Shown here: one piece after another, positions 33,448 through 42,332 of the stretch
Layout: each line of letters begins with the position of its first letter
How positions within the stretch are numbered: position 1 is the first letter of the stretch
Source: JAGOTP01 sp964567995
Lineage (GTDB): Bacteria > Patescibacteriota > Patescibacteriia > 2-12-FULL-60-25
Direction: 5' to 3'
DNA: 64,000 nt
Assembly (NCBI GenBank): GCA_964567995.1
Contig: CAZMOB010000003.1
Location: 1-64,000 of the forward strand
Made by a program: the position numbers and the translations under genes
Notes under the pieces: model-generated
Told to the model about the DNA's origin: nothing
The model's input: the letters and a program-made list of their open reading frames with translations, nothing else
Databases searched by the model: none

Positions 33448-34428
33448 TCATTCAAATCCCACGCACTGCACTTCCTCGTGCATTTCAATTCCGAATTCAT
33501 CGCGAATTTTGCGCTTAATCAGAGAAATTAAGCCGATTACATCCTGGGCCCGAGCCTGGCCTTTGTTTACTAAAAAGTTGCCATGTTTATTGCTCACCTC
33601 GACCTGACCAACCGCTTGGCCGAGCAAACCGGCTTGATCGACAAGCCAACCCGCACCGAGCGATTTATTCTTCAGCATCGACTCCGGAACCTCGACTTCT
33701 CGACGTAATAATTCAATATCATTTTCATTCGTGAATTCAAAGTTCTTGAACGCACAACCAGCGCTGGATTGTTCCAGTGGTTGTTTTTCTTTGCGTTGGC
33801 GCATGATGTCTTCCATGCGTTGTTTTCCAGCGGCAGGATCAGGCGAAGGTTTTAACTCAAGGGTACAACCAAGAATGATATGTGGCTCACGCTTGAATAC
33901 GCTCTCACGGTACCCAAAGGCACATTCCGCCTTTGAGAGCGTCAGACGTTGGCCATCTCGAATACGATAGGCGTCAACCGACACAATCGCATCGCGCATC
34001 TCTCCGCCGTAACAACCGGCATCTCCGTAGATTGCTCCGCCGATCGTGCCAGGGACACCAATCGCCCATTCAAACCCCGTGAGACCAGCGTCAACGCTTT
34101 TGCGAGCGACCAGACCCGTGATCACGCCACTCTCGGCTGTCACGCGTAGACCATCGATCGTGATCGTCCGATTGGCCATTTGGATCAACAGGCCTTGATA
34201 GCCATCATCCGAAACGAGCAAGTTCGATCCCCCGCCGAACGTCAACGTCGGAATCTGAAGCTCCTTCGCAACTTCAAACGCCCTGATCGCATCGTCTGAT
34301 GAATTGGCAATAAAATACAAACGAGCGGGGCCGCCAATGCGGAAACTCGTATGCTTACTCATTAGTTCGTTTTCGATGGTGCTCGGAAAACGGGCGAGAA
34401 AAGCAGCAATTTGTTCAGACGAGAGCAT
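33448..34428 (-). CDS. murB: UDP-N-acetylenolpyruvoylglucosamine reductase
   Basis: MurB reduces UDP-GlcNAc-enolpyruvate to UDP-MurNAc using FAD and NADPH. The 326-residue protein shows the FAD-binding motifs TSFRIGGPARLYF, LTFGGGSNLLVSDDG and GFEWAIGVPGTIGGAIYGDAG. The substrate region is SSAGCAFKNF, where Cys replaces the catalytic Ser of the E. coli enzyme (AGSFFKN); Cys at this site is known in some MurB proteins. ATG 34428 overlaps the end of murC by 14 nt, so translation is coupled. Confidence 0.93.
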   Translation of the reverse strand: MLSSEQIAAFLARFPSTIENELMSKHTSFRIGGPARLYFIANSSDDAIRAFEVAKELQIPTLTFGGGSNLLVSDDGYQGLLIQMANRTITIDGLRVTAESGVITGLVARKSVDAGLTGFEWAIGVPGTIGGAIYGDAGCYGGEMRDAIVSVDAYRIRDGQRLTLSKAECAFGYRESVFKREPHIILGCTLELKPSPDPAAGKQRMEDIMRQRKEKQPLEQSSAGCAFKNFEFTNENDIELLRREVEVPESMLKNKSLGAGWLVDQAGLLGQAVGQVEVSNKHGNFLVNKGQARAQDVIGLISLIKRKIRDEFGIEMHEEVQCVGFE

Positions 34429-35848
34429 AGGCAATTTTATAGATATCACCGGCACCCATCACAACTAATACATCGTTTGGCATCAGGGTGGGTCGAAGCA
34501 TGCTTAGCGCTTCATCGGGAGTTGAAGCGTATGAAATCGTTTGTAGTAGAGCATTTTCGGCATTGTGCACTTCAATAGCACGAATGAGATTCTTTGAGGA
34601 AATGGTTTCGTCTTCTGCCTGATCACGACCTTTTACATCATAGATCTCAGCTAGAACCAACACGTTTGCCAGACCAAAACAGCCTGCAAACTCTTGAAAT
34701 AAATGTTTCGTACGATTGCGATGATGCGGCTGAAAGCACAAGACGATGCGACGATCCGGATAAAATTCTTTTATCGCTTCAAGCGTTTTCGTGACTGCCG
34801 TTGGGTGATGGCCATAGTCAGAAAATATCGTCACCCCATTTTTTTCACCAATCTTTTCCAAACGACGCCAGACCCCCTGAAACGCCTCAATCCCAGGAAT
34901 AATTTTTTCGTCTCGTTGATGCATGCCCGTATCCCCAACGGCATAACACATAGCCGCATTTCTCGCGTTGATCTCACCCGGCACCTGGAGCGTGAGTTCG
35001 ATAGTTTCTTGATCCAGAAATTTGTAAATAGAGATGATCTGTTTTCCCTGCTCCACACGACGCTCACGAATGACATAATCCGCCTCTTCATTGACGCCAA
35101 CGTACCACACAGAAATATCGCGCTCCTTTAATGCATCTCTTGCTTCGTCCAATAATTCACGGACTAGCGGATCATCTGCATTCGCAATGACTTTTCCACC
35201 CTGCACCACACATCCAAGCAAGGAACGATAAGCACCCAACAGATCCTGAAGTGTTGGATAGACATCAAAATGGTCTGCTTCAATATTATTGAGGACCAGA
35301 ATCTTGGGTCGATACGACAAAAAATGATGGTCGAACTCGTCTCCTTCGACGATCATCCATTCAAAATCAAAGTAGCCACTGGTATCCGAGACTTCCAAGT
35401 TTCCATCCACCAGCTGCGCGACACGCGTACCAACGACCGCAATCATGCTTTTATGCGCGGCTTTCGCCATGACACTAATCATGGCGGTTGTTGTACTTTT
35501 TCCATGCGTGCCCGCGACAACGATCTGGTCGAAGCTCGCGCCTAGGAGACCTAAAAACTGATGGCTATTGAAACTCGGTAGGCCACGACGAGCCGCTTCA
35601 ACGCGTTCGACATTTTGTGCATTCGCCGCCGAAGAAAAGACGATGGCACGCGCTTCTTTAGGGATATTCTCTGGTGCATGCCCAATGGTCACCCGCACTC
35701 CTCGCTCACGAAGTTCTTTGGTGAGCTCATTTTCTGCCATATCAGAACCAGATACCTCGGCACCGAGGGTTAATAGCAGTTTCGCGATGGCGGAGACGTG
35801 AATGCCACCAAGACCAATGAGGTGAACATGGGAGTACGGACTTTGCAT
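34415..35848 (-). CDS. murC: UDP-N-acetylmuramate-L-alanine ligase
   Basis: MurC adds L-Ala to UDP-MurNAc with ATP. The 477 residues fit the family: N-terminal HLIGLGGIHVSAIAKLLL, the P-loop VAGTHGKSTTTAMIS, the carbamoylated/metal region VLNNIEADHFD and the C-terminal SDYGHHPTAVTKTLEAI. In the usual GIGG signature, one Gly-to-Leu change is present (GLGG). It precedes murB in a two-gene peptidoglycan unit located 39 bp after the glycosyltransferase at 35888. Confidence 0.95.
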   Translation of the reverse strand: MQSPYSHVHLIGLGGIHVSAIAKLLLTLGAEVSGSDMAENELTKELRERGVRVTIGHAPENIPKEARAIVFSSAANAQNVERVEAARRGLPSFNSHQFLGLLGASFDQIVVAGTHGKSTTTAMISVMAKAAHKSMIAVVGTRVAQLVDGNLEVSDTSGYFDFEWMIVEGDEFDHHFLSYRPKILVLNNIEADHFDVYPTLQDLLGAYRSLLGCVVQGGKVIANADDPLVRELLDEARDALKERDISVWYVGVNEEADYVIRERRVEQGKQIISIYKFLDQETIELTLQVPGEINARNAAMCYAVGDTGMHQRDEKIIPGIEAFQGVWRRLEKIGEKNGVTIFSDYGHHPTAVTKTLEAIKEFYPDRRIVLCFQPHHRNRTKHLFQEFAGCFGLANVLVLAEIYDVKGRDQAEDETISSKNLIRAIEVHNAENALLQTISYASTPDEALSMLRPTLMPNDVLVVMGAGDIYKIAYALV

Positions 35849-35887
35849 AGAGATAAGCCTACGAAGAACGGAACAGCTCGTCTAGCG

Positions 35888-37015
35888 TTACGGCCAAATA
35901 GTTAGCGCCTGGAAGATCTGCTCGGCTGTCTGTTTCCAGGTATAGTTTGCTGCCCAACGTCTCCCCTGCTCACACAAGACCCGCCTAGCGGCGTCATCTC
36001 GGACAATCCGATCCAAACACTGTGCCAGCGCTTCTGGGTCGACTGGATCGAACCAGAGAGCGTTCTCAACGCCCACCACTTCAGGCAATGACCCGACCCG
36101 AGAACAGATCACCGGACAACCCTGCGTCATGGCTTCGAGAGGCGTGAAACCGAAGCCCTCATACCAAGAAGGATGGACCAAAGCGACCGCTCCGGCTAAA
36201 AGGCGACGCTTGTCCTCTTCTGGAACGTATCCGGTTTGGATGATGACTGAGGCTAATCCCGCTCTTTCAATGGCTTTTTCAATCGCAGGATAACCCTCAC
36301 CTGGTAGACCCGCCAAAACCAAGGACATCGGATCGCCTAAGCCACGATCTTCTTTGTAGCGACGAAAGGCTTCAATCAAGGTTAAGAGATTCTTTTTCGT
36401 CTCCAACCGACCAACGTATAAAAAATAGGAACCGGAAATGCGATAACGATCAATCACATCTTGTCTCTCACTCGCTGAAACTTCCGATGTAGCTAAATGA
36501 TCGACCCCGGGATAGACGACCGTGATCCGATCCGGATCAATCTGACAAAAATGGATGATCTCTTGTTTGGAGTACTCGGAAACAGTCAGCACTCGGCTCA
36601 CTCGGTGCACGGCATCGCGCACGGCCAGCTTCTGCCAAGCGCGCTCAGCTGATCCATACAGCTCGGCATGACGGAAAAATCCAACATCATGGATCGTGAT
36701 CACCGAACGACGAGGCAGAATGCGCGGCAAGACATGGGCCGGAACAAACAAGACATCCGGTTGATGACGCCAGAGCTCAAGACTCAATCGAACTTGCGTC
36801 CAAACACGATCGAACGGTGTGTGAAGAACGCGTTCATGCCAATTTTGAGGTGTGGCTCCCAACTCAGGCGAGAGGGGTTGTGCTGCGTACAATAGCCACT
36901 GATGCGCCACTTGTTCGGGCAACTGTTTCAATGCCTGAATCAAGTGCCAGGCGTACCATTCGACGCCCGTTTTTTCCAAACGGTCGGCACGCGACACATC
37001 AAGGCCAATCAACAT
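35888..37015 (-). CDS. Glycosyltransferase family 4 (GT-B)
   Basis: This product of about 375 residues has the GT-B layout: an N-terminal acceptor domain with SRADRLEKTGVEWYAWHLIQAL and SVITIHDVGFF, then a nucleotide-sugar domain with LYVGRLETKKNLLTLIEAF and the diagnostic VHPSWYEGFGFTPLEAMTQGCPVI. The retaining enzymes of this family transfer hexoses onto glycans or lipids. TACACT (minus, 37022-37027), in extended -10 context, lies 6 nt before the ATG at 37015, so a leaderless start is likely and the GTG at 37021 is less so. Confidence 0.9.
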   Translation of the reverse strand: MLIGLDVSRADRLEKTGVEWYAWHLIQALKQLPEQVAHQWLLYAAQPLSPELGATPQNWHERVLHTPFDRVWTQVRLSLELWRHQPDVLFVPAHVLPRILPRRSVITIHDVGFFRHAELYGSAERAWQKLAVRDAVHRVSRVLTVSEYSKQEIIHFCQIDPDRITVVYPGVDHLATSEVSASERQDVIDRYRISGSYFLYVGRLETKKNLLTLIEAFRRYKEDRGLGDPMSLVLAGLPGEGYPAIEKAIERAGLASVIIQTGYVPEEDKRRLLAGAVALVHPSWYEGFGFTPLEAMTQGCPVICSRVGSLPEVVGVENALWFDPVDPEALAQCLDRIVRDDAARRVLCEQGRRWAANYTWKQTAEQIFQALTIWP

Positions 37016-37021
37016 GGGCAC

Positions 37022-37043
37022 AGTGTATCACGCATGGTACACT
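37022..37043. promoter_or_regulatory. Divergent extended -10 promoters
   Basis: On the minus strand TGATACACT (hexamer TACACT, 37022-37027) drives the glycosyltransferase. On the plus strand TGGTACACT (hexamer 37038-37043) faces the small membrane gene at 37066. Confidence 0.6.
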
Positions 37044-37065
37044 CAGTTTCAAACGACCCTTGTCT

Positions 37066-37290
37066 ATGTCGACTGCTACTTCTTCAAAAACACACACGAA
37101 GATCGTGACGCTGGCCCTCCTTGGACTGTCAGCCGCAGCCGGACTTGGCTATTGGGGCTATCAAAATTGGGAGGCATTCAAATCGGAATATTATAGCAAA
37201 GGCTATTCCACTGAACTCAAGCAACCAACACAAATACGGGAAGAATCAGCACCCGCACCGTCTGTTCCCGAGTTAAATTTGGCCCCTTAA
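37066..37290 (+). CDS. Small single-pass membrane protein
   Basis: This 74-residue product has one membrane helix at about 12-31 (IVTLALLGLSAAAGLGYWGY) and a Pro/Glu-rich tail with a YYSKGYSTE segment. It converges with mreB and overlaps the end of mreB by 4 nt. No family is recognised. The location next to mreB hints at an envelope role, but that is only inference. Confidence 0.65.
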   Translation: MSTATSSKTHTKIVTLALLGLSAAAGLGYWGYQNWEAFKSEYYSKGYSTELKQPTQIREESAPAPSVPELNLAP

Positions 37291-38291
37291 GACGAAAAGA
37301 CGCTACGCTTGTAAGCTTCTAGGTTTTCCAAGGCAATCCCCGTGCCTTTGGCGACACAGAGCTGAGGGTTGTCTGCTACAAACGTTGGTACTCCCGTCGC
37401 TTCGGCGAACAGACGATCCATGTTCCGAAGCTGAGACGATCCACCAGACAACACCATCCCCTTTTGCATCACATCGGCGGACAATTCGGGCGGCGTCCCG
37501 CGCAACACTTCTTTAATGGCCTCAACGATTCCCTGGAGCTCATGCTGAATGGCGTCTGTCACATCGTCGCTCGTGACCGTCACGACCCGTGGCAAGCCGC
37601 TCATCATGTCACGTCCTTTAATCTCCATTTCTAGCTTTTCTTCAAGATAAAGAGCTGAACCGATGCGGATTTTCACGTCTTCCGCCGTTCGTTCACCGAT
37701 CGCGAGACCGTATTTACGACGAACGTGCTCTTGAATGGCGGAATCAAGTTTATTCCCTCCAATACGAACCGAGGCCGAAGAGACAATCCCGCCTAAGGAA
37801 ATGACGGCGATCTCAGAGGTCCCACCACCGATATCAATGATCATATGACCCGAAGCAGAGCCGATCGGAATATCAGCGCCGATAGCTGCGACAACTGGCT
37901 CTTTGATGATATACGCCGCTTTGGCTCCAGCGGAGAGGGTTGCATCAATCACGGCACGACGTTCCGTCGAGGTGATCCCCCCCGGCACAGCGACCATGAC
38001 TTCTGGACGGAACAACCGCACACCACCCATCGCTTTGTTAATAAAATAGCGCAACATGGCTTCGGTTGTGCGATAGTCAGCGATAACCCCATCTTTGAGG
38101 GGTCGCTTGGCGACAATGCTATCCGGAGTCCGTCCAATCATGTCCTTGGCCGCTGCTCCAACCGCCAACACGCGCTTATCTGCCAATGAAATCGCGACAA
38201 CCGAAGGCTCATGAATGATAATCCCTTTGTTCGGGATGTAGACAAGCACCGTTGTTGTTCCAAGATCAATACCGATTTTTTTACCAAACAT
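37287..38291 (-). CDS. mreB: Rod shape-determining protein MreB
   Basis: MreB is the actin-like filament protein that guides lateral wall synthesis. The 334 residues show phosphate-1 IGIDLGTTTVLVYI, phosphate-2 GHMIIDIGGGTSEIAVISLGG, and the adenosine motif MVLSGGSSQLRNMDRLF. It is the last gene after DUF4012. No mreC or mreD follows. CCTCCT precedes the ATG, so there is no Shine-Dalgarno. Confidence 0.95.
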   Translation of the reverse strand: MFGKKIGIDLGTTTVLVYIPNKGIIIHEPSVVAISLADKRVLAVGAAAKDMIGRTPDSIVAKRPLKDGVIADYRTTEAMLRYFINKAMGGVRLFRPEVMVAVPGGITSTERRAVIDATLSAGAKAAYIIKEPVVAAIGADIPIGSASGHMIIDIGGGTSEIAVISLGGIVSSASVRIGGNKLDSAIQEHVRRKYGLAIGERTAEDVKIRIGSALYLEEKLEMEIKGRDMMSGLPRVVTVTSDDVTDAIQHELQGIVEAIKEVLRGTPPELSADVMQKGMVLSGGSSQLRNMDRLFAEATGVPTFVADNPQLCVAKGTGIALENLEAYKRSVFSS

Positions 38292-38306
38292 AGGAGGAAC
38301 AAAGGG

Positions 38307-40448
38307 TTAAAAACGGACGCGGAAGGTCTGATCACGATCAAGCGGGATACTCACTTGATATCGATCGTCTCCAAACTTCGCTGCAGCTTCCGGCGGCTCC
38401 GCTGCCTTCACGTTCTTACCCAACGCGTGATCGAGCGTCAAACGCGATTGATTTCCAGGCTGCCGCTGAACGAGCAAATCATAGCCTCCGGCTACACGCA
38501 TCGACTCAAGTACAGCTACTGGCAAACGATAGGTGAAGCGCAGTTCGCGCGTCTCCCCCGGTTCGATCGCCCAAAATGCCCCAAATACTGTTTTACCCAG
38601 TTCTTTCATAACATCGACCGTTCCTGGCTCCTCTCGTCCACCCGCCTGATTACGATCTTGAGCCAGGGCGCCCGCCGTCGAAACAAGCTCGCTCCCCTCT
38701 GGAACGTAGACACGCACATAATCTCGATACCTCGTGTACCGCCAATCGATCGTGCGGACCGTATTATGATAACGAAGTATCACGGTCGCCAAACCGGTTG
38801 CAAGATCCACCTGATATTTCACTTCTTTTTCCATTTTTCCATCTGTCTTCAAGGCGGCCAAGTTTGCATCGACGATCCACAAATAGTCTCCCGGCGTGCC
38901 AGCTACCCGACCCGTCCAACCACGATCATCAAGCAAAGACCGGGTGCGTGGATCGCGCAGATAAAAGAGCACACTCTTCTTCGCTAAATTATCCGTGAGA
39001 AGATCCAGCAGGATTGGGATGCGATCCGTCGATTGGTCCATGAGTTTCTTGAAGAGCGCGTCGCCTAAATGCAGGACAATCTCTTTGCGACGCTCAACCG
39101 GAATTCCCTGGTTCAAGAATCCCTGTTCTGTATCGTATTGAAGCTGATCGAAGAAATTTTCGGCCGTGAAGGTCTTGCCATCGACGGCGATGGGACCAGT
39201 AAAACGTAACAAATCCTCAAAAAATTCCGGGGTGAAGGCAATGACCCCATCCAAGCGATCTGCGGTCGTCGTCGCAATCAAGGCCCGCTCCGCCAAATAG
39301 GTTCGCATCATGTCTTCCGCCGAAGTTGGAAAGTCCGGTGACCAGTTCCGATCGCGTAAAAACCAGGCTGGAACTCCCAAGTGCTGCTTGAGCGGGGTAG
39401 GTGGCTGATCTGTCCAAACACCGCTTACTGGATTATCAATGGCGTAAACATCATCAAACCGCATCTCTTTCACATCGGCAGATTGCACACGTACGTAGCC
39501 AATCGTCCCCAAGAATCCACCAGTCGGTCTGAGCTCATCGCTATTTTGAAGAACAACCAAATAGCGGTTCTCGCTCGGATGTCCAACGAGTGGCAACAAG
39601 AGGTCCAAAAACCCAATCAGCTGATCTGCGCGCTTCGTCAACTCAGGCAGACGAGCTCCATAAGCCGCAACCGGAGCCATCATCGAACTTTGACGAGCTT
39701 CTTCGGGTAAATCCGTCCAGAGCGATGCAGCCAGCTTAATTTTTTCCCGTGCCTGGCGAAGCTCCGGCAAGAGCCCCGCAAAACGTGACAGAATCCCTTC
39801 CTTTTCTGACGGACTCAAGGCTGCAAACGGACGCCCCGCAACCACCGACCCGTCAATTCCACGCTCCAAGAGGCCGACAGATTCCAGAACTCGCTCAAAC
39901 CCCGAGGCAGCTCGAACGGTCTGATCGACTCCTTGAGATAAGGTCTGCGCAATTTCCATCACATGCTCAAGCGTTCGGATATCTCGCCCGACCAACGGCC
40001 ATTCGCGTAATGGATGCAGCCGGTCCACCCCTTCCGACAGCTGACCCAGTGCTCGAGTGAATGCTGGCAGCTCCGCCTCAGCGGCCATAAAATCTCGCTG
40101 ATCCACCGCCTGACGGATCGATTGCGTGACAGTACGTACCTCCGAAACCGCTCCGCCTAGATAGACGGCTCCATAGATCACAACCGCAAAGAACACGACT
40201 GCCAACCCGATAAGTAATCCGCAAAAAACCAACACGACAAGACGTAAGGGATGAGCTTTTCTCGTTTGTAGCTGCACGGGCTGCGAAGGCTCAGGAACTC
40301 GGAAGGAATCGTTCGGCAATGTTTCGTCTATCAGGATTTTTTGCTCAGACGGAGCTGGAATGACGTCGCTATTGAAAGGACCTTCCGGCGGCGGAAGTTC
40401 CGGAACCGCTGGACAGGTCAAAAAATTTGGCCGGATCTCGTCTGACAC
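38307..40448 (-). CDS. DUF4012 envelope protein
   Basis: This 713-residue protein has a Pro-rich cytoplasmic N-terminus, one membrane helix at about 70-95 (LVVLVFCGLLIGLAVVFFAVVIYGAVYLG), a helical region and a large extracytoplasmic DUF4012 domain with the recognisable YLVVLQNSDELRPTGGFLGTIGYVRV block and FPTSAEDMMRTYLAERA. DUF4012 proteins are common in Gram-positive and CPR bacteria near polysaccharide genes, with unknown role. The start is GTG at 40448: TACAAT (minus, 40456-40461) lies 7 nt before it, the best leaderless case in the window. Confidence 0.85.
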   Translation of the reverse strand: MSDEIRPNFLTCPAVPELPPPEGPFNSDVIPAPSEQKILIDETLPNDSFRVPEPSQPVQLQTRKAHPLRLVVLVFCGLLIGLAVVFFAVVIYGAVYLGGAVSEVRTVTQSIRQAVDQRDFMAAEAELPAFTRALGQLSEGVDRLHPLREWPLVGRDIRTLEHVMEIAQTLSQGVDQTVRAASGFERVLESVGLLERGIDGSVVAGRPFAALSPSEKEGILSRFAGLLPELRQAREKIKLAASLWTDLPEEARQSSMMAPVAAYGARLPELTKRADQLIGFLDLLLPLVGHPSENRYLVVLQNSDELRPTGGFLGTIGYVRVQSADVKEMRFDDVYAIDNPVSGVWTDQPPTPLKQHLGVPAWFLRDRNWSPDFPTSAEDMMRTYLAERALIATTTADRLDGVIAFTPEFFEDLLRFTGPIAVDGKTFTAENFFDQLQYDTEQGFLNQGIPVERRKEIVLHLGDALFKKLMDQSTDRIPILLDLLTDNLAKKSVLFYLRDPRTRSLLDDRGWTGRVAGTPGDYLWIVDANLAALKTDGKMEKEVKYQVDLATGLATVILRYHNTVRTIDWRYTRYRDYVRVYVPEGSELVSTAGALAQDRNQAGGREEPGTVDVMKELGKTVFGAFWAIEPGETRELRFTYRLPVAVLESMRVAGGYDLLVQRQPGNQSRLTLDHALGKNVKAAEPPEAAAKFGDDRYQVSIPLDRDQTFRVRF

Positions 40449-40455
40449 GAGATGT

Positions 40456-40461
40456 ATTGTA
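40456..40461 (-). promoter_or_regulatory. -10 element giving leaderless DUF4012 mRNA
   Basis: TACAAT on the minus strand ends 7 nt before the GTG start, so transcription would begin at the start codon. Confidence 0.55.
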
Positions 40462-40475
40462 CACCATCTCGCCGT

Positions 40476-41300
40476 CTATTTCTGCAGAGCCTTGGTTTGT
40501 CTTCGGTATTTCCAAAAATAATAGATCGCACTTCTGATGTGCATATGCGTCGTTTTGTTCGTCAAAATTTCCCACGGACGCTTGAGACGACTCTGACGAT
40601 GATGGTAGTGAATAATAAAGGCGCTCGGCGTATACATCACCCGACTCCCTGCTTGCCAGGCACGACGACAGAGATCGGTATCTTCCAAGTACATGAAGAT
40701 CCGTTCGTCAAATGCGCCGATCCGTTCAATCAACGTGCGGCGAATACACATCGCCGATCCCTGTACCCAATCCACCGGCTGCTCTTTCGAACGATCCATC
40801 CCCTTCATCAAAAAACGATCGACTGCCCGTTTGGCCCAAGGCAATTTGCCCAACACAGTACGTCGATAGACCGGAATTCCGATTGTGTGAAAACGATAGC
40901 AGGAGTCCTGGTCCGTCCGATCTGGATTCAACGTGCGCGGAGCCGAGATTCCAACATCTGGATGTTGCTCCATCCAGTTTATCCAAGCTTCCAATTGGCT
41001 TGGAAATAGAACCACATCCGGATTCAACAAAACAATATATTTTCCTTTCGCTTCCTTAATCGCCAAATTATTCCCACGTCCAAACCCCACATTTCCCTTT
41101 GGATCAATCGTTTTGACCCAAGGATAAGCCTGATTCACAAGCGCCGTCGTTCCATCTTCAGACGAACAATCAACCAGATAATACTCGTAGGGGAATTCAA
41201 TCTGCGCCTGCTCCACCCCCTGCAATAAATTCCGAATATGCTCGCGCATGCGGAAATTCACCGTAATGAAGGTGACGAGTGGCTGCGGAGAGACAGGCAT
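40476..41300 (-). CDS. Glycosyltransferase family 2 (GT-A)
   Basis: This 274-residue inverting transferase shows VTFITVNFRMREHIRNLL, YYLVDCSSEDGT, the nucleotide-sugar block GRGNNLAIKEAKGKYIVLLNPDV (the NPD in place of DXD), and ALCIRRTLIERIGAFDERIFMYLEDTDLCRRAWQAG. The whole set is typical of rhamnosyl-like GT2 enzymes that build surface polysaccharides. It lies 27 bp before DUF4012. Confidence 0.9.
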   Translation of the reverse strand: MPVSPQPLVTFITVNFRMREHIRNLLQGVEQAQIEFPYEYYLVDCSSEDGTTALVNQAYPWVKTIDPKGNVGFGRGNNLAIKEAKGKYIVLLNPDVVLFPSQLEAWINWMEQHPDVGISAPRTLNPDRTDQDSCYRFHTIGIPVYRRTVLGKLPWAKRAVDRFLMKGMDRSKEQPVDWVQGSAMCIRRTLIERIGAFDERIFMYLEDTDLCRRAWQAGSRVMYTPSAFIIHYHHRQSRLKRPWEILTNKTTHMHIRSAIYYFWKYRRQTKALQK

Positions 41301-41303
41301 AGA

Positions 41304-42323
41304 TCAGGAGATGAACCAGCGGCGACGTTCCGCCAATGGGAGTCCTGTACCAGATCGACGGTGAAATTTCAAGTTTGGTTGGTATGCCAAGGCACCTGGT
41401 TCTTGGCTCAAACGCTCTTTCCAGAAACGTCTAAAAAACAGGCGAGACAACCGATACCGTAGATAAGAACCGACGATCCAAGGAGCATGAACGATCCGGA
41501 GGGCCCAATCATCTGTTCGTGCACGCATCTGACTTGGGATATACAACTCTCGCCAACCGATCCGCTTTTGTCGCACTCGTTCTTGTGGGGCAAACCAGAC
41601 CCGAGCTTCGGGAATCAACTGCGAACGCATCCCTTGAAGCGCCGCACGCCAACAGAGGTCTACCATCGCAAAAAAGGGCGGGAGATGCGGATCGAGCCAA
41701 ACACCCTCCGTCAATGCCAAGGCTTCACAGACAGAGGCACGAATGACAACACAGGCATCTGACAAAAAAAGCACGTCCTCACCCGCATCAAATTGCCCCG
41801 TATCTTGACTCCCCCGTCCCAAAAACCGGAGCGTCCGACTTCGAGTGAGACCGATCCCCGCCGAATGGAGCTGATCTGTCCCCTTCAGTTCAACCCAGTC
41901 CCCTTCCGTTTGCGCAACCGCATCAGCCCAAAATACCTTTGGACCAGCGATCATCAGATTCGGATCAGCCACGAATGCCTGCCGAAACACCTCACACGCA
42001 CGACGATCGAACGCGATTTCTGGACGAGCCAGAACGATCAGGCGCTCAGACCACACTTCACGGGGCCAACGGCTGAGCGCGAGCGCAATCGCTTGATTGT
42101 GCCCACGCACGACCCCGACATTTCGAAAGGTGCGTAAACGGATCACATCGGGACGCGTAATCTCAAACTCTGCGTCTGACACTGACTTCCCCGCCCCTAA
42201 GTCAACATAGATCACCTGATAGGAACGACTTGTCTGCGCTTCGAGTGACGCCAAAAAATCCGGCCGATCATACAATGAATGAGCGCTTGCCACATGAATC
42301 GATAGGGCTTGAGCTTCGAGCAT
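41304..42323 (-). CDS. Glycosyltransferase family 2-like protein
   Basis: This 339-residue protein resembles its downstream GT2 neighbour in outline but is more diverged: YQVIYVDLGAGKSVSD replaces the usual VDNxSxDGT segment, the RNVGVVRGHNQAIALALSRW block is clear, and the expected DXD region reads LIVLARPEIAFD, so the metal-binding Asp is not obvious. The ACVVIRASVCEALALTEGV block corresponds to the typical hydrophobic acceptor motif. It may be a low-activity paralogue. It starts 9 bp after the membrane GT. Confidence 0.75.
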   Translation of the reverse strand: MLEAQALSIHVASAHSLYDRPDFLASLEAQTSRSYQVIYVDLGAGKSVSDAEFEITRPDVIRLRTFRNVGVVRGHNQAIALALSRWPREVWSERLIVLARPEIAFDRRACEVFRQAFVADPNLMIAGPKVFWADAVAQTEGDWVELKGTDQLHSAGIGLTRSRTLRFLGRGSQDTGQFDAGEDVLFLSDACVVIRASVCEALALTEGVWLDPHLPPFFAMVDLCWRAALQGMRSQLIPEARVWFAPQERVRQKRIGWRELYIPSQMRARTDDWALRIVHAPWIVGSYLRYRLSRLFFRRFWKERLSQEPGALAYQPNLKFHRRSGTGLPLAERRRWFIS

Positions 42324-42332
42324 AATTCAAGT